Below, one piece after another: positions 11,282-22,906 of a stretch of 64,000 nt of DNA. The stretch is taken from contig CM038038.1 in assembly GCA_021397845.1 (NCBI GenBank), positions 56,910,748 to 56,974,747 on the forward strand, given 5' to 3'. The position numbers and the translations under genes are program-made. The DNA is from Areca catechu (lineage: Eukaryota; Streptophyta; Magnoliopsida; Arecales; Arecaceae). Each line of letters opens with the position of its first letter. The stretch's first letter is position 1. A model generated the notes under the pieces. It was not told the DNA's origin. It ran no database searches and saw only the letters and a list, made by a program, of their open reading frames with translations.

Positions 11282-12363
11282 ATGGTTAATTAGGACAAGA
11301 TATGCCAATTGCTGAAAATTTTTGCATCGAAGGACTAGACCTAAAAGCTCATCTTATAGCTTTTCAGATCTTAGTTTAAAATGCATTTCCTAAGTAACCT
11401 TTCCAGATGAAACTAGACTTGGAATCTTTTCCCATAGATTTCATATCTAAATTTTCAGAAAAGGAAAAAAAATTGTTTTCTTAGTCTACTCTCTAATCGA
11501 AGGAATCACGCCTCCTAAACGAGTATACGAAAGTATACTTATGACCCATGGGAGTAATGAGCCAAGGCCAGATGTGAGATCCCAAGATTGGAGGGTCTGT
11601 TGTGTGAAGTGCATGCTTGCATGATTGGAATTAATGAATGATACATTGTATATTTTTTCCTCTGGCACAACCTAGGTTCTAAATTTCTGGTACAATTCAA
11701 ACTTGAATTCTCCTAATCATAATTTTAAAATTCAAAATTTAAAATTTAAAATCTGAATTCTAAAATTTGAAATTTAAAAGTTGAAAATTTGAGTTTGAAA
11801 TTTCAAATTTATATTTAAAACTTTGAAATGAATGTCTATCTTGGTCTTTACATTCTATTTATTAGTTAGATTCTTGATTATGCATTCATTCTAAAACACT
11901 TAAGGGCAATCCTATCATAAGATAAGGGAAGGATTTTATCACCTTTCCTTAGCCCAAAAACTACCAACTACATATTGCTTGACCCAAGCCTAATCTAAAA
12001 TTGAGTAAGAACCTAAACTAGGGACATCAACAAGTCAAGTTCATGTTTCATGTTGAGACTTTGTATTGGTTAATTCTGTATTTACTACTAGATATTGGTG
12101 TCTAAGGCTAGGGGTCCAACAACAAACACCTTAAGTGGATCTATGGTTTTTAATTAGGATCTTGTGAAAGCAAGGGGAGCCTCCCACAATCCCACCTCTT
12201 ACCTGTCAAGTTGAAAGGGTGACTACAATCTTGATTGGTGCTTTGGCAATTCATGCTAACTTGAACTTCTAGGTCTAGGAGCCCTAGAAACTAGGTTTTA
12301 TATTGCATGACCACTAGATCAGAAACCCCATACCAACATTCCTAAACTCAACCAAGTCTCACC
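11282..12363 (+). other. Untranslated leader of element B
   Basis: No coding frame is visible. At 11705-11830 there is a low-complexity run of AAATTTGAAATTT-like words. At 11898-12228 lies a block with the same word order as the duplicated leader of A and the leader of D: taagggca, aggatt, gggacatcaa, gtctaaggct, ggggagcctccca, cccacctcttacct. Conservation outside the coding part suggests a cis-acting RNA role such as packaging or dimerisation; this is inference. Confidence 0.6.
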
Positions 12364-13500
12364 ATGGACCCCAATCTTGAAGTTTTGATGAGAATCATGA
12401 CTGAGCAATTCAGGCAACTAAATAATAGGTTTGACCAAATGGAGGAGCGAATTAGGACCCTTAAAGAGACCCATATGACCCATACTGAACCTGAATCACC
12501 TAGACCAACTCCCGTTGGCCTAAGAACCCATCACCATGATCCCACCCCTGAACATAACCCTAGACACCCATACCAAGATTTTACTAATTCGGAGGAAATA
12601 GCCCTTAGGAACATACATCTTGATGCAACCACTTTTGATGGATCTAGATCCTAAAGTGTACATTGATTGGGAGAGTGACATAGATCAATACTTTGAGTGG
12701 TATGAGGTGTTGAAAGAGAGAAAATTCAAATTTGCTAAACTTAGGTTAGTCCGACAGCTAGGTTGTATTGGAAAAATATTGAGCATATTACAAATCAAAA
12801 GGAGACATGCCCATAGTCACATGGAGGGCCATGAAGATCAAACATAGGAAGAAGTACTTACCTTTGTCCTATAAGCAGAGGCTTTTAGATCAATGGCAAA
12901 GATTGAGCCAAGGTAACATAACCGTATTCGAGTACATTGCTAAGTTTGACAAATTTGTCATGAGATGTAGCATGGTTGAGTCGGAGACCATCACCCTATC
13001 TAGGTTTCGAGCAGGCCTTCATGAGGAAATTCAGAGGAAACTATTCTTGAGAGAAGTCTATGACCTAGAACAAGCTTATCAAGTTGATAGGGACTGTGAA
13101 AGATTTCAATGGGGAGCCATGATCTGTCAACCTGAACCCAGTAGGATTAATACCCCTGGATATAAGCCAAGTTCTAGTCAAGTTCCTTCAACCCGACCCA
13201 CTCCTACTATCTCATTAGGTCACAAGGATGATAGGGATAAAGCCCCTGAAATTCAAAGGGATAATCATAAAAATGTGCATTGCTTCAGGTGTCATAAAGT
13301 TGGCCATTATGCTAATCAATATCCTACTCGAGCCTTACACATAAGGGAATTAGAAGATAAAGCCCTTGAATCCCTTGAAGAATTTGAAGAAGAAGTGTAT
13401 GAAGCAGGAACAAACTTAGTGCATGAGTATGAGAGAGATGAAGAAACTATAGATCCACATGAGTTACTGAGAGTCGTTAGATGTATTCTAACCCAAACAA
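12364..13500 (+). pseudogene. gag of element B (three frames)
   Basis: ATG 12364 opens a frame with a short coiled-coil-like N-terminus (RIMTEQFRQLNNRFDQMEER). It stops at 12654, shifts to the frame of DLDPKVYIDWESDIDQYFEW (about 12645), and shifts again at about 12807 for the capsid core KKYLPLSYKQRLLDQWQ. The nucleocapsid zinc knuckle reads CFRCHKVGHYANQY near 13281-13322. Its last ligand is Tyr where CX2CX4HX4C requires Cys. An acidic tail follows. Two frameshifts plus the lost Cys indicate a dead copy. Confidence 0.85.
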
Positions 13501-13900
13501 GAGAGCTTGAGGATTGGCGTAGAACCAATATCCTACAAACTTTTGTCAAAATAGGGGAAAAGGTTATCAAGATCATCATAGATAGTGGGAGTTGTGTTAA
13601 TGTCATTTCTACTAGTGCTATCAAGAGTCTAGGATTGACCACTATTCTCCATCCCAACCCTTATAAGGTATCTTGGATTGATTTGACCTCCATTCCTATT
13701 AAGTTAACATGCCAAGTTACAATCCAATTCCAACCCTATCAGGAGAAAGTTTGGTGTGACATTCTTCTTATGGGGTTAGTAGTATCATTCTAGGCTGACC
13801 CTAGTTGTATGATCATGATGCTACCTTGTACGGTCGATCAAACTCTTGTTCATTCACCCACCAAGGAAAGAAAATCATATAAACTCTTCACCACCTAAGG
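13500..13900 (+). pseudogene. Aspartic protease of element B
   Basis: The same frame as the gag tail runs into IIIDSGSCVNVIS (about 13575-13615), the retroelement aspartic protease active-site loop with intact DSG, followed by NPYKVSWIDLTSIPIK. The frame stops at 13793. Text after the stop continues the family pattern (a PCTVDQ segment) in another frame and ends in stops around 13900. The role would be maturation of the Gag-Pol polyprotein. Confidence 0.75.
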
Positions 13901-14072
13901 ACAACATCAAAAGAGGGTCTAGCAATCTGAAGGAAAAGAAATAAGATTAAATTTGATCAATGCTAAGGATTTGAAAAGAGAGATTAATGAGGGTTCACCA
14001 GTTTGGATATTGTCTACCAAGGAAGTCCATGATCAATCCTAGAAGGAGCAACCCTAGGAAATAGTAGAGTTT

Positions 14073-15050
14073 TTGAAGAATTTTCAAGATGTGTTTCCAG
14101 AAGATCTTCTTTATCACCTCCCATTATTAAGGGACATTCAACATGTCATAGACTTAGTCCTAGGAGCCACCTTACCAAACCTTTCACATTATAGGATGAA
14201 TCCCACTAAACATTCAAAGTTACAGAGGCAAGTTAGAGATCTCCTCCAAAAGGGATTCATTAGGGAAAGCCTGAGCCCTTGTGCGGTACCTACCCTTTTG
14301 ACCCCCAAGAAGGATGGCACTTGGAGGATATGTGTAGATAGTCATGCCATCAATAAGATAATAGTCAAGTATCGTTTCCCTATTCCCCGACTTGATGATA
14401 TGTTAGACATGATGGCCGGAGCCACAATTTTTTCTAAGATTAACCTTAAGAGTAGCTATCACCAAGTTAGGATTAGGCTTGGGGAAGAGTGGAAGACAGC
14501 TTTCAAGACTAAGGATGGCTTTTACGAATGGGTAGTGATACCTTTTAGCCTTTCTAATGTCCCTAGTACTTTCATGAGGATCATGACCCAAGTCCTAAGA
14601 TTGTTCATCAAAAAGTTTATCATAGTTTATTTTGATGACATCCTAATCTATAGTAGGACTAAGGAAGACCACTTGAGCCATCTTCAACAAGTATGCCAAG
14701 CTCTTAGAAAGGATAGCCTCTGTGCCAATCTTAAGAAATGCAGCTTCTTGACCCCTAGAGTTATTTTTCTAGGTTTTATTGTTACCCCCGAAGGAGTGTC
14801 TGCTGACCTAGAAAAGATTAAGTCCATAGTTGAGTGGCCTATACCCAAAAGCATACATAATGTACATAGCTTCCATGGCCTTGCCACCTTCTATAGAAAA
14901 TTCATTCAAGGTTTTAGTATGATTGTTGCACCTATCACTGACTATATTAGGAAGGAAATTTTTGAATGGACTAAGAATGCCAATATAGCCTTCCTTGAGA
15001 TCAAAGAGAAAATGATCCAAGCACTAATTTTGAGTCTACTGACTTTTCAA
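14073..15050 (+). pseudogene. Reverse transcriptase of element B
   Basis: A 343-codon open frame (14073-15104) carries the Ty3/gypsy RT motifs in order: FPEDLLYHLP, LLQKGFIRES, WRICVDSHAINK, FSKINLKSSYHQVRI, and the catalytic YFDDILIYS at about 14626-14652, then FLGFIVTPEGV. In the first Asp motif, INLKSSYHQ has Asn where the family has Asp, so a catalytic Asp is lost. The usual PFGL motif is PFSL. Intact length is remarkable next to the broken frames around it, but the changed catalytic residue argues against activity. Confidence 0.88.
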
Positions 15051-15420
15051 AAATTTTTAAGGTTGCTTGTGATGCCTCCAGAGTTGGAATTGGAGAAGTT
15101 TTGAGTCAAGGGAATCACCCTGTAGCCTTTTTAAGCAAAAAACCGAATAAAACAAAGTTAAGATATTTCACTTATGATAAGGAATTATAAGCGGTAGTTC
15201 AAATCTTAAGGTATTGGAGACATTATCTATTATCGCTAGAGTTCATTTTATATTCAAATCACGAGGTGCTCCGATTCCTTAATTCTCAGAAAAAGTTGAA
15301 CCCTAGGCATGGAAAGTGGGTAGAGTATATCCAGGTTTATACCTTTATTTTAAAACATCATGCTGGCACTAAAAATCGAGTTGCCGATGCTTTCAGTCAT
15401 CGTTCCATGCTCTTGACCTC
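15040..15420 (+). pseudogene. RNase H domain of element B
   Basis: After a frameshift near 15050 the sequence reads KVACDASRVGIGEVLSQ, then LSKKPNKTK, with a stop at about 15188, then HEVLRFLNSQKKLNPRH. The C-terminal HHAGTKNRVADAFSH (about 15355-15400) is the gypsy RNase H end, normally N..AD.LSR. This domain would remove the RNA template. Confidence 0.8.
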
Positions 15421-15429
15421 TGTAAGCAC

Positions 15430-16330
15430 TGAAGTCATAGGATTTGACAAGTTGAAAGAAGAATATGAAAATTATCCTAACTTTAGCAAGATTTTTCAAT
15501 CTGTTACTCAAGGACTATCTAGTTTGTATAGTGACTATACCTTTCATGATGGATTCCTTTTCAAAGGAAATAGGTTGTGCATCCCTTGAACTTCCATTCG
15601 AGAATTCTTAATTTGGAAAATCCATGCTTAGTGTTTAGTTGGCCATTTTGGTAGGAACAAAACCATTCTAGCAGTTGAAGACCAATTTTTTTGGTTTAGT
15701 CTCAAGCAAAATATGGCCCAAGTAGTGGCCCAATGTCGAACCTGTGCTGTTGCCAAACATTAAAAACAAAACACCAGCCTATACACCCCTTTGCCAGTAC
15801 TTGATTGTCCATGGCAAGACCTTAGTATGGATTTTGTGTTAGGATTACCAAAGACCATGCGAAGACACGACTCTATCTATGTGGTGGTCGATCACTTTTC
15901 CAAGATGGCACACTTCTTCCCTTGTTCCCAAATTTTGATGCTTCAAAAGTGGCTAAGCTATTCCTAAATGAAGTGGTTAGGTTACATGATTTTGCCTAAA
16001 ACTATTGTATCTGATAGGGATGTCCGATTCACTAGCTATTTTTGGAAAATCTTATGGCACATGTTAGGAACCAAACGAAAGTTTTCTACCACCTACCACC
16101 CACAAATTGATGGCTAAACAGAAGTTGTGAATAGGAGTCTTGAACACCTGTTGAGATGTCTAGTTGATGAGAGTACTGGAAATTGGGATCTTTTGCTACC
16201 ACGTGCTGAATTTGCCTACAATAGCTCAGTCAATAGGTCCATTAGAAAAAGCCCATTTAAGATTGTCCATGGATACAAACCAAAAAATCCCATAGTCCTT
16301 ATCCCTTTATCCACACATGCATGAATTTCT
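15430..16330 (+). pseudogene. Integrase of element B
   Basis: An N-terminal HHCC zinc finger is recognisable (GHFGRNKT and CRTCAVAKH, about 15640-15760). The catalytic core has DFVLGLPKTMRRHDSIY (first Asp, about 15830), VSDRDVRFTSYFW (second Asp, about 16005-16050) and TEVVNRSLEHLL (Glu, about 16120-16145). Stops occur before GHFGRNKT, after the zinc finger, in the core and before TEVVNR. The last segment, DESTGNWDLLLPRAEF to KSPFKIVHGYKPKNP, is open at 16127-16324. Confidence 0.85.
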
Positions 16331-16779
16331 GAATCTGTAAAGTCATATGCACAGCATGTTAGATATTTGCATGAAGAGATCAGTAAAAAATTTAATTTAA
16401 GCAATGAAACTTACAAGCATATGGTTGATTCCCGTAAGAGAGTCAAAGAGTTTACTGAAGGAGATTATGTGATGATTAGGCTTAGATCTTAACGGTTCCC
16501 ACCCGAAACCATGAAAAAGTTACATGCCCGTGGTGCAGGTCCTTTCAAAATAATAAAGAAAATTGGACCTAATGCCATGTGCTTAAGTTACCATCTGATT
16601 TTGGTATCAGTTCAACTTTCAATATCTCAGACCTAGTAGAGTATAAGGAACCAGCAATGATACCTTGTGAGCCTTTTGGACCTGATCCCATTTTTGAGAG
16701 TGAACCTACCCCTAAGTGTCCACCAGCCACATTACCATAACAACGATATAGGATTGAGCATATTCTGGATGACCAGGCT
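16330..16779 (+). pseudogene. Integrase tail and first part of chromodomain of element B
   Basis: Reads YAQHVRYLHEEISKKF, then KRVKEFTEGDYVMIRLRS and a stop, then LHARGAGPFKIIKKIG (GPF/Y-type module). After frameshifts the start of the chromodomain, IEHILDD, lies at about 16753-16776. Here C inserted. The remainder of the domain resumes at 47641. Confidence 0.8.
16775..16779. other. Left TSD of complex C (AGGCT)
   Basis: AGGCT precedes TGTTGCCC and is repeated exactly at 47636-47640 after the terminal CAACA. The B chromodomain reads across the two sites in register. Confidence 0.9.
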
Positions 16780-19674
16780 TGTTGCCCAATGATGAAGCAA
16801 CCCAAGAGGGGGGGTGAATTAGATTTTACAAAACTTTTTTGCAATGATTTATGATGAACTAAACAAGTATGAGCTAATAACAATTAAGTGCTTGTATTTT
16901 GCCAAAATGTTTATGTGCTTCAAAATAATATGCAGTGAAATTAACAAAGTAAATGCATAAAGAAAACAATCACACAAACACAACAAATTTATAATGGTTC
17001 TGTGCACTCCAAGGCACCTACATCCACTCTCCAAGTTTTTCTTGGATATTTTACTACAATCACCAAAATTATAGTCGATTAGTTTATCGGGCTCATTAAT
17101 TAAAATCCAACTTGTTTTTCTAGGCTCACAAGTCAAAACCCCTTGTTGGTTGTATAACTTAGGGTAACCAACAACCTTCGATGATTTTAGGGGCTCACCA
17201 ACAACCTATGTTGGTTTTACACAAGGCTAACCAAAACCTCTTTGGTTTTCCAAGGCTCACCAAAAACCTTAATACAATAATGTAAGAATGAAAGTAAAGA
17301 ATACAATAAAGCTTTCTAAAATAAAGCAAGTATCTTTTAAAGTCCTTGGATGATATTGAAGAAGCTTGTCTTCAATTTGTTGAAGCCTTTGAATAAAGCT
17401 TGATGTTGTGGACTTGGATCAACTCTCTTATCATTGAAAGCTTGAAGGCTTGAACCATTCAACTCTTGAATCCTTGAAGGATATTCGATGATCTCACCAA
17501 AGGATTTGTTGACCCCTGGGATGATTTTGATGATCACAAAATATTGGAGCATGTATTTGATACTAATTCTTTCAATTACTTGAGAAGTTTTTACAGGAAA
17601 TTGGTTACCTTTAGCTTAAATTTGTTTTCAAATTGATGAAAAGGTAATTCAATTATGTATGTACTCTTATGAACTTTAACTTGTAAAAGCCTTAGTTTTG
17701 TAAATTTTGTAATTTTATAAAAAGGACTGAAAATGTAAAATTGAGAGTATATAGATTAGCTCTTGTTTGATTTAAGTATTGAAAAGTTTTGGAAAAGCTT
17801 GAAGCATCAATTGAAGTCTTGGCAAGAGCTGACTCATGAATCAAGAGCCGACTTGTTATGGCATGGCATAGAGAAAATATCAGAATTTCAGTATCAAGAG
17901 TCGACTCCTGTCCCAAGAGCTGACTCATAGAAGAATACTTGTTTCTAAAGCCTGAGATCTCGAGCCAACTCAAACCCCAAGAGCTGACTCGTCCAGAGTT
18001 ATGTTTTTTGGTTAACTGAAAACTCGAGCTGAATCTACCCTGAAGAGCCGACTCTAGGTATTTGTTATTTTGAAGTAATTAAAGGCAAGAGCCGACTCCA
18101 GCTTGAAGAGCCGACTCTTACAAAAATTTATTTTGGGCTGTCTGAGACTTCGAGCTAACTCGTGGACCTCGAGCCAACTCGAGTAGCCATTTTCTGCACT
18201 TCAACGGCTAGTTGCTGAAAGTGATTTCTGAATTCTATTTCATCTCTAATAGCTCTTTCATGAATCCCTAGTCCCTACAATAGCCATATCTCATGAAAAA
18301 CTATAAAAGGGATTGTTTTTTAGAGATTAAACAATTATTAAAGCATTATTATTGATTTATCTTGAGATATTGAAGAGCCTTCTAATCTTTCACCTACCTA
18401 CTTCGAGAGCTTCCAAGAAAGGATTCAAAGCTTCACCAACTCTATTTCATCATTGAATCCACTCATTGAAGAAGAAAAGAAGCAGCTTGAAGAGTAATTA
18501 AAGAGCATTCAAAGGTAGGCTTCGTCTTGATCTACATCGGCAACATTTAAACAAACTCGGTTTGCTGTAGTTGCTTGTTTATTTTTTCTCTATCTTTATT
18601 TTCTCTCTAAGAACAACAAGGGGTTGTGTCTTAAGAGAGGGTTGAAGGTTTTTAGGTGAGCCTTGTAAAAACCTAAGTTGGGTTCTTGGTGATCCCGGTA
18701 TAAAGCCAAGTATTAGGGATTTCTTTGGTGATCCCATTTAAAACCAAAGGGAGTTTGGGTTTCTTTGATGATCTCGGTAAAACCAAAGTGTATAGGTTTG
18801 GATTATGAGCCTGGTCAAACAATCCGATTGTATTCCAATCGGGAGATATAGTGAAAATTTTAAGTGGTGCTTGGGTAGTGGACGTAGAAGCCGATTGCTC
18901 TGAACTACTCTAAATCTCTTGTTTGTACTTGTGCTCTTATTATCTTATTATTTTTACTTAATTACTTCCGCATTGTATATTGCACCACAATACTAAAAGA
19001 ATTTCAAAGTGCACATAATTGTGAAAAATTTTTAAACCCAATTCACCCTCCCTCTTGGGAAGCCACCTAGGCAACATGATTGCTTTCCCATTTGATTTTT
19101 GGTGTTTATATAGCTCTCCAAACCATAGATGATGGTTTATGACCGTTGGAGATGAAAAACTAGTCGTTTGAAGCAAGTTGAAATCAATTCTGCACTTCTT
19201 AAAAACTAGCCGTTCTCCAAGTATCGACACTTGAATCTGGTGAGTCGACACTTGAGTTCTTTATGAGTCGACACTTGAGTTCTTCATAAGTCGACACTTG
19301 ATTTCTGTGAGTCGACACGTGGGTCAGCTCAAGGCAGAAATTCTGGATTGACACAGTTCTGTATTTTTCTTGTTCTCAAACCTTGAGTCACTACTTTGAC
19401 ATCTTCATGAGTCGACACTTGAGTGTGCTAGTGCTGAAACTTGCTGAAACTTTTTCAAAATCAAACTTTAAGTCCTTCCAAGTCTTCCTTATGTTCCAAA
19501 GTCCTTATAACTTGAAATTCCATGAAATTGAAGGACTTCTTCAACTGAAATACAAGCATTTCTTCATTCAACATGGATGAGTACTAAGATCAGATAACAC
19601 ACTTAAAATTATAATTAGTACTCATATATACTTAAGTATTTTATCAATCATCAAAATCAAGAGCAGAGTGAACA
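16780..19674 (-). repeat. Left (3') LTR of complex C, split by solo LTR G
   Basis: Two pieces, 16780-17506 and 19077-19674, join to about 1320 bp homologous to the middle and right LTRs. The right piece has an array of gtcgacacttga motifs (19224-19325 and about 19410). ORFs on the - strand in this interval are not genes. Confidence 0.88.
17507..19076 (+). mobile_element. Solo LTR G, SIRE/Maximus-like copia
   Basis: TGTTGACCCCTGGG to CCTAGGCAACA, 1570 bp, inserted into the C LTR with TSD GGATT on the left and TGATT on the right (one mismatch). The 3' end has AATTCACCCTCCCTCTTGGG, the plus-strand version of the C LTR end. G therefore belongs to the same group in opposite orientation. There is no interior or PBS, so it is a solo LTR left by LTR-LTR recombination. 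Between 17825 and 18182 it holds about eleven copies of a gagccgactc-type motif. Confidence 0.85.
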
Positions 19675-21549
19675 ATCTCCCCCTTTTTGATGCTGACAAA
19701 ACCTTTAAGTATATGAACAAGGTAAGCTTAAAAAGATTAACAATAAGTTAAACATATAAGCTCAAAATCAATGAGTATTAAGCTCCCCCTCAAAATATGA
19801 TTTTAAAAATATTTTCAAAAAATCATTCAAGAATTTTTTAAATATTCTCTCCCTTGCTAATTCTTTCCTTAAGATTAAAACATTTTGCTTTCTTCTTCTC
19901 CTTTTTCATTTTCTTTCCTTTCTAATATAATTTTTCATGTTTATCAAATCTACTTCCTTTCCATACTTAATATTTTTCTTCCCCTTTTTGTCATCATGAA
20001 AAAGGATAAAAGGCAATACAAAATGGAAATGAAGATGGAAAGAATAGCAAATAAATCATCAAAATCAATACATGATACTAATTAAATATGATACCAATTG
20101 AACATGGTACCACAAAAATGATAAGCACCTGCAAGAAATAATTTCTTCCCTTTTTAAAAAATATAAATGAAATAAATTTTGATACCAATTGAATGTAACT
20201 CCCCATAAAAGATTAGATTTGAAAAACAAGGAGTATCAGAGTAATATAAGTATGATATCAAGAAAACATTGAAAGCATCATATATGTATATAATGACAAC
20301 AAATCTTTGGATGCTCTCTCTAAATATTATTCTCCCTTAAAAATATGCATTCATTGAGAAATAAAATATGAAAGCATAAGCATCATAATTTTAGATAATT
20401 TGAGATATGAACATAAATACTAAGTCTGAAATCAAAGATTTAAATTTTCAAGATATACAAGATTTTCAAAATGCATGAGGTTGATATTTTAAAGATTCTA
20501 TTTGATATGATTTCAAATTTATTTAAAGTGATTTGATATCCATACAAATGCTAAAAGTAATATGATACCAAGCCTAGCTACTAGATTAAGGGTTTTTCAA
20601 AGTGCATAGCTTTTTCTTAAATGTAATCCTTAACTACCAATTCTATACTTGCTCCAAACCATTTCTAGTCCAAGCATGGATACAAAATAGAATATATTTC
20701 ATGAAAATCATATGATTTGAAATGATTTTGATTACCCATACAAATGTTAAATGTAATCTAGTACCAAGTTTAGCTACTGGAGCAAGGATTTATCAATATG
20801 CATACCTTCTTAAATGTAATCCTTAACTACCAGTTCTAATCATGACCCAAATCATTTCTAATTTAAGCATAGATGCCAAAAATAAAAATACATAAATTAT
20901 AACATTTCACTTAAAATAGTTTAAAACTATCAAAATTAAGTGAAAGTCTAATAATCACAAGTTTAATCATGAGAGCATGAAATCCATCAACATCAAAAAG
21001 TTCATGATCACAACAATTAGTCTAAACTTGATTCTAATTAATCAATTGAAATAATTTTCAAAGCAATATGCAACTTTAAAAATATTTTTCATGAAGTAAT
21101 TTTAAGATACATTAATCAAAATCAAGTGAAGGTCTTATAATCACAAGTTTAATCATGATAGCATGAAATTCATCAACATCAAAAAATTCATGATCATAAC
21201 CAATGACTATAGGTCTAAGCTTAATTCTAATTAATCATTTAAAATAATTTTCAAAGTAACCGATGCAATATTTATAATAAAAATTCAACTATATTTTCAA
21301 TTATAGAAGGAAATGTTTAGAATTTATAAATATGTATAATCCTTTTTTTATCGTTTAGTCCAAAATGTAGTAAGTCCTCTTCTTTAAATTATCTTGTACA
21401 ACCATTTTTCAACAACTTCCTTTCTTCATGTTGGGCTGCAAGACATTCCGGCAAAATAAATAGGTGGACAATTTTGGTATCCAAACTTTCATGGATCCTT
21501 TAGAATTAATAAATATGGTTCTTTTTAGAATCCAAATTTTTTTTAATTT

Positions 21550-22820
21550 ACAAGGATATGCATGATGCCCAAATTTACAACATTTAAAACAAGTCAGATT
21601 GGAAGATGCATCAATAGAGAAATTATTATTTTTCCACTCAAGATTTTTGTTTTTCTTTAAAAGCTTATAATTTGATACAAAAATCTTAGACCTTGTTAGA
21701 ATTTTATATCATTCAATAAAACATTTTTCTCATTTGAAAACTTATTGCATAAATCTTTCAAATCAAAATTCTCTTTTTCTAATTTTTTTTTTTTAAAAAA
21801 GATTACTCTTATCATTTTCTAAAATATCAATCTTTATATTTAAATCATGATTTTTGTTGGTAAGATTAGTGTTCTCAAGAGAGAAAGAATCTGCATGACT
21901 TTTAATTTTTTGTGCTCAATTTTTAATACTTTGTATTCATGCACAAGATCATTAAATGCATCATGTAATTCATCAAAGATAAAATTATATTCATTTTTAG
22001 AATATACCTCTTCTTCGTTTGCCATGAAGCAAAGATTGGCAACTTCTTGTTCTTCTTCCGAACTAGAATCTTCACCATCGCTCCAAGTTTTCATCATTGC
22101 CTTAAATTTCTTTTTGGCCTTAAGAGCGATTATCTTTTTCTTCTCTTGATCAGCAACCACTTCTTTGTACCATAAATTCAACTCATGGGTCATGAGTAAA
22201 CCAATATGCTCCTCCAAAGGCAAGGTATCAATATCTTTGGCTTCTTGGATCACCGTTATCTTTAGATCCCATGATATTGGCAAAGATCTAAGGATTTTAT
22301 TAACCAAATTAGTATTAGTATAGATTTTGCCAAGACTTTTCAATTCATTAACAATAGTCATAAATCTAGTATACATATCAGATATAGATTCATAATGTAG
22401 CATTTCAAATATTTCAAAAGTATGAACAAGTATATTAATTTTAGTATTTTTTACTTGAAGAGTACCCTCATAAGTAATTTCAAGTGTGTCCCATATCTCT
22501 TTCACTGATGTGCATGTGGAGATCCTATTGAATTCATTAAAGTCCATTGTACAATAAAGCAAGTTCATTATTTTAGCAATAATTTCAGATTGCTTCATGT
22601 CATATTCATTCCAATCCTCTTCGAGCTTTGGAATGGAAATGCCATTAACCAAAATGGAAGAAATATGAGAATCATTAACTATAACTTTTTAAAGATAATA
22701 ACTAATAGATTGAATATAGATGCGCATGTGAGTTTTCTAAAAAGTGTAATTAGTGCTATTGAAAAATGGTCTATTAGTTACATGTCCTATAGATAAACAA
22801 GCACCTTCTAGGACTGCCAT
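21550..22820 (-). pseudogene. Ty1/copia gag of complex C, left interior
   Basis: Start ATG is at 22820 (reads MAVLEGACLSIGHV). A longest open part of 270 codons lies at 22652-21840 after early stops. It shows the copia Gag capsid pattern: KEIWDTLEITYEGT, FEMLHYESISDMYTRF, NKILRSLPISWD, then an acidic DGEDSSSEEEQE stretch. A perfect CX2CX4HX4C zinc knuckle, CFKCCKFGHHAYPC, lies at 21591-21550 in a later frame. The protein would form the particle and bind genomic RNA. Stops and frameshifts make this copy a pseudogene. Confidence 0.85.
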
Positions 22821-22892
22821 GATCTTTTAACTCAAAACCATTGGATTCTTTGCAAAGCACAAAGTTTAGATACCAACGATTTTAGATTTCGT

Positions 22893-22904
22893 GCTCTGAC
22901 ACCA
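22893..22904 (-). other. Primer-binding site of C at the middle LTR
   Basis: GCTCTGACACCA is the complement of TGGTGTCAGAGC, an initiator tRNA-Met PBS with one change. It lies 2 bases from the LTR start at 22907. Confidence 0.8.
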
Positions 22905-22906
22905 AT

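Larger units (their letters stand above)
19675..22906 (-). other. Left interior of complex C
   Basis: The right half holds gag on the - strand. The left half (19675-21500) is very AT-rich with no domain I recognise. The first bases, atctccccctttttgatg, are the complement of a polypurine tract. Two pairs of direct repeats with spacing of about 186 bp sit here (ccatacaaatg at about 20550 and 20736; cacaagtttaatcatga at 20956 and 21142). No protease, integrase, RT or RNase H motif was found on either strand. Confidence 0.75.

Noticed and set aside
21847..22149. 100-codon + strand ORF
   Set aside because: Complement of the copia gag on the - strand, which has the family motifs.
22893..22904. tRNA-related gene at TGGTATCAGAGC-type sites
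   Set aside because: Only the 12-base PBS is present next to an LTR. No tRNA arms can be folded from the surrounding sequence.
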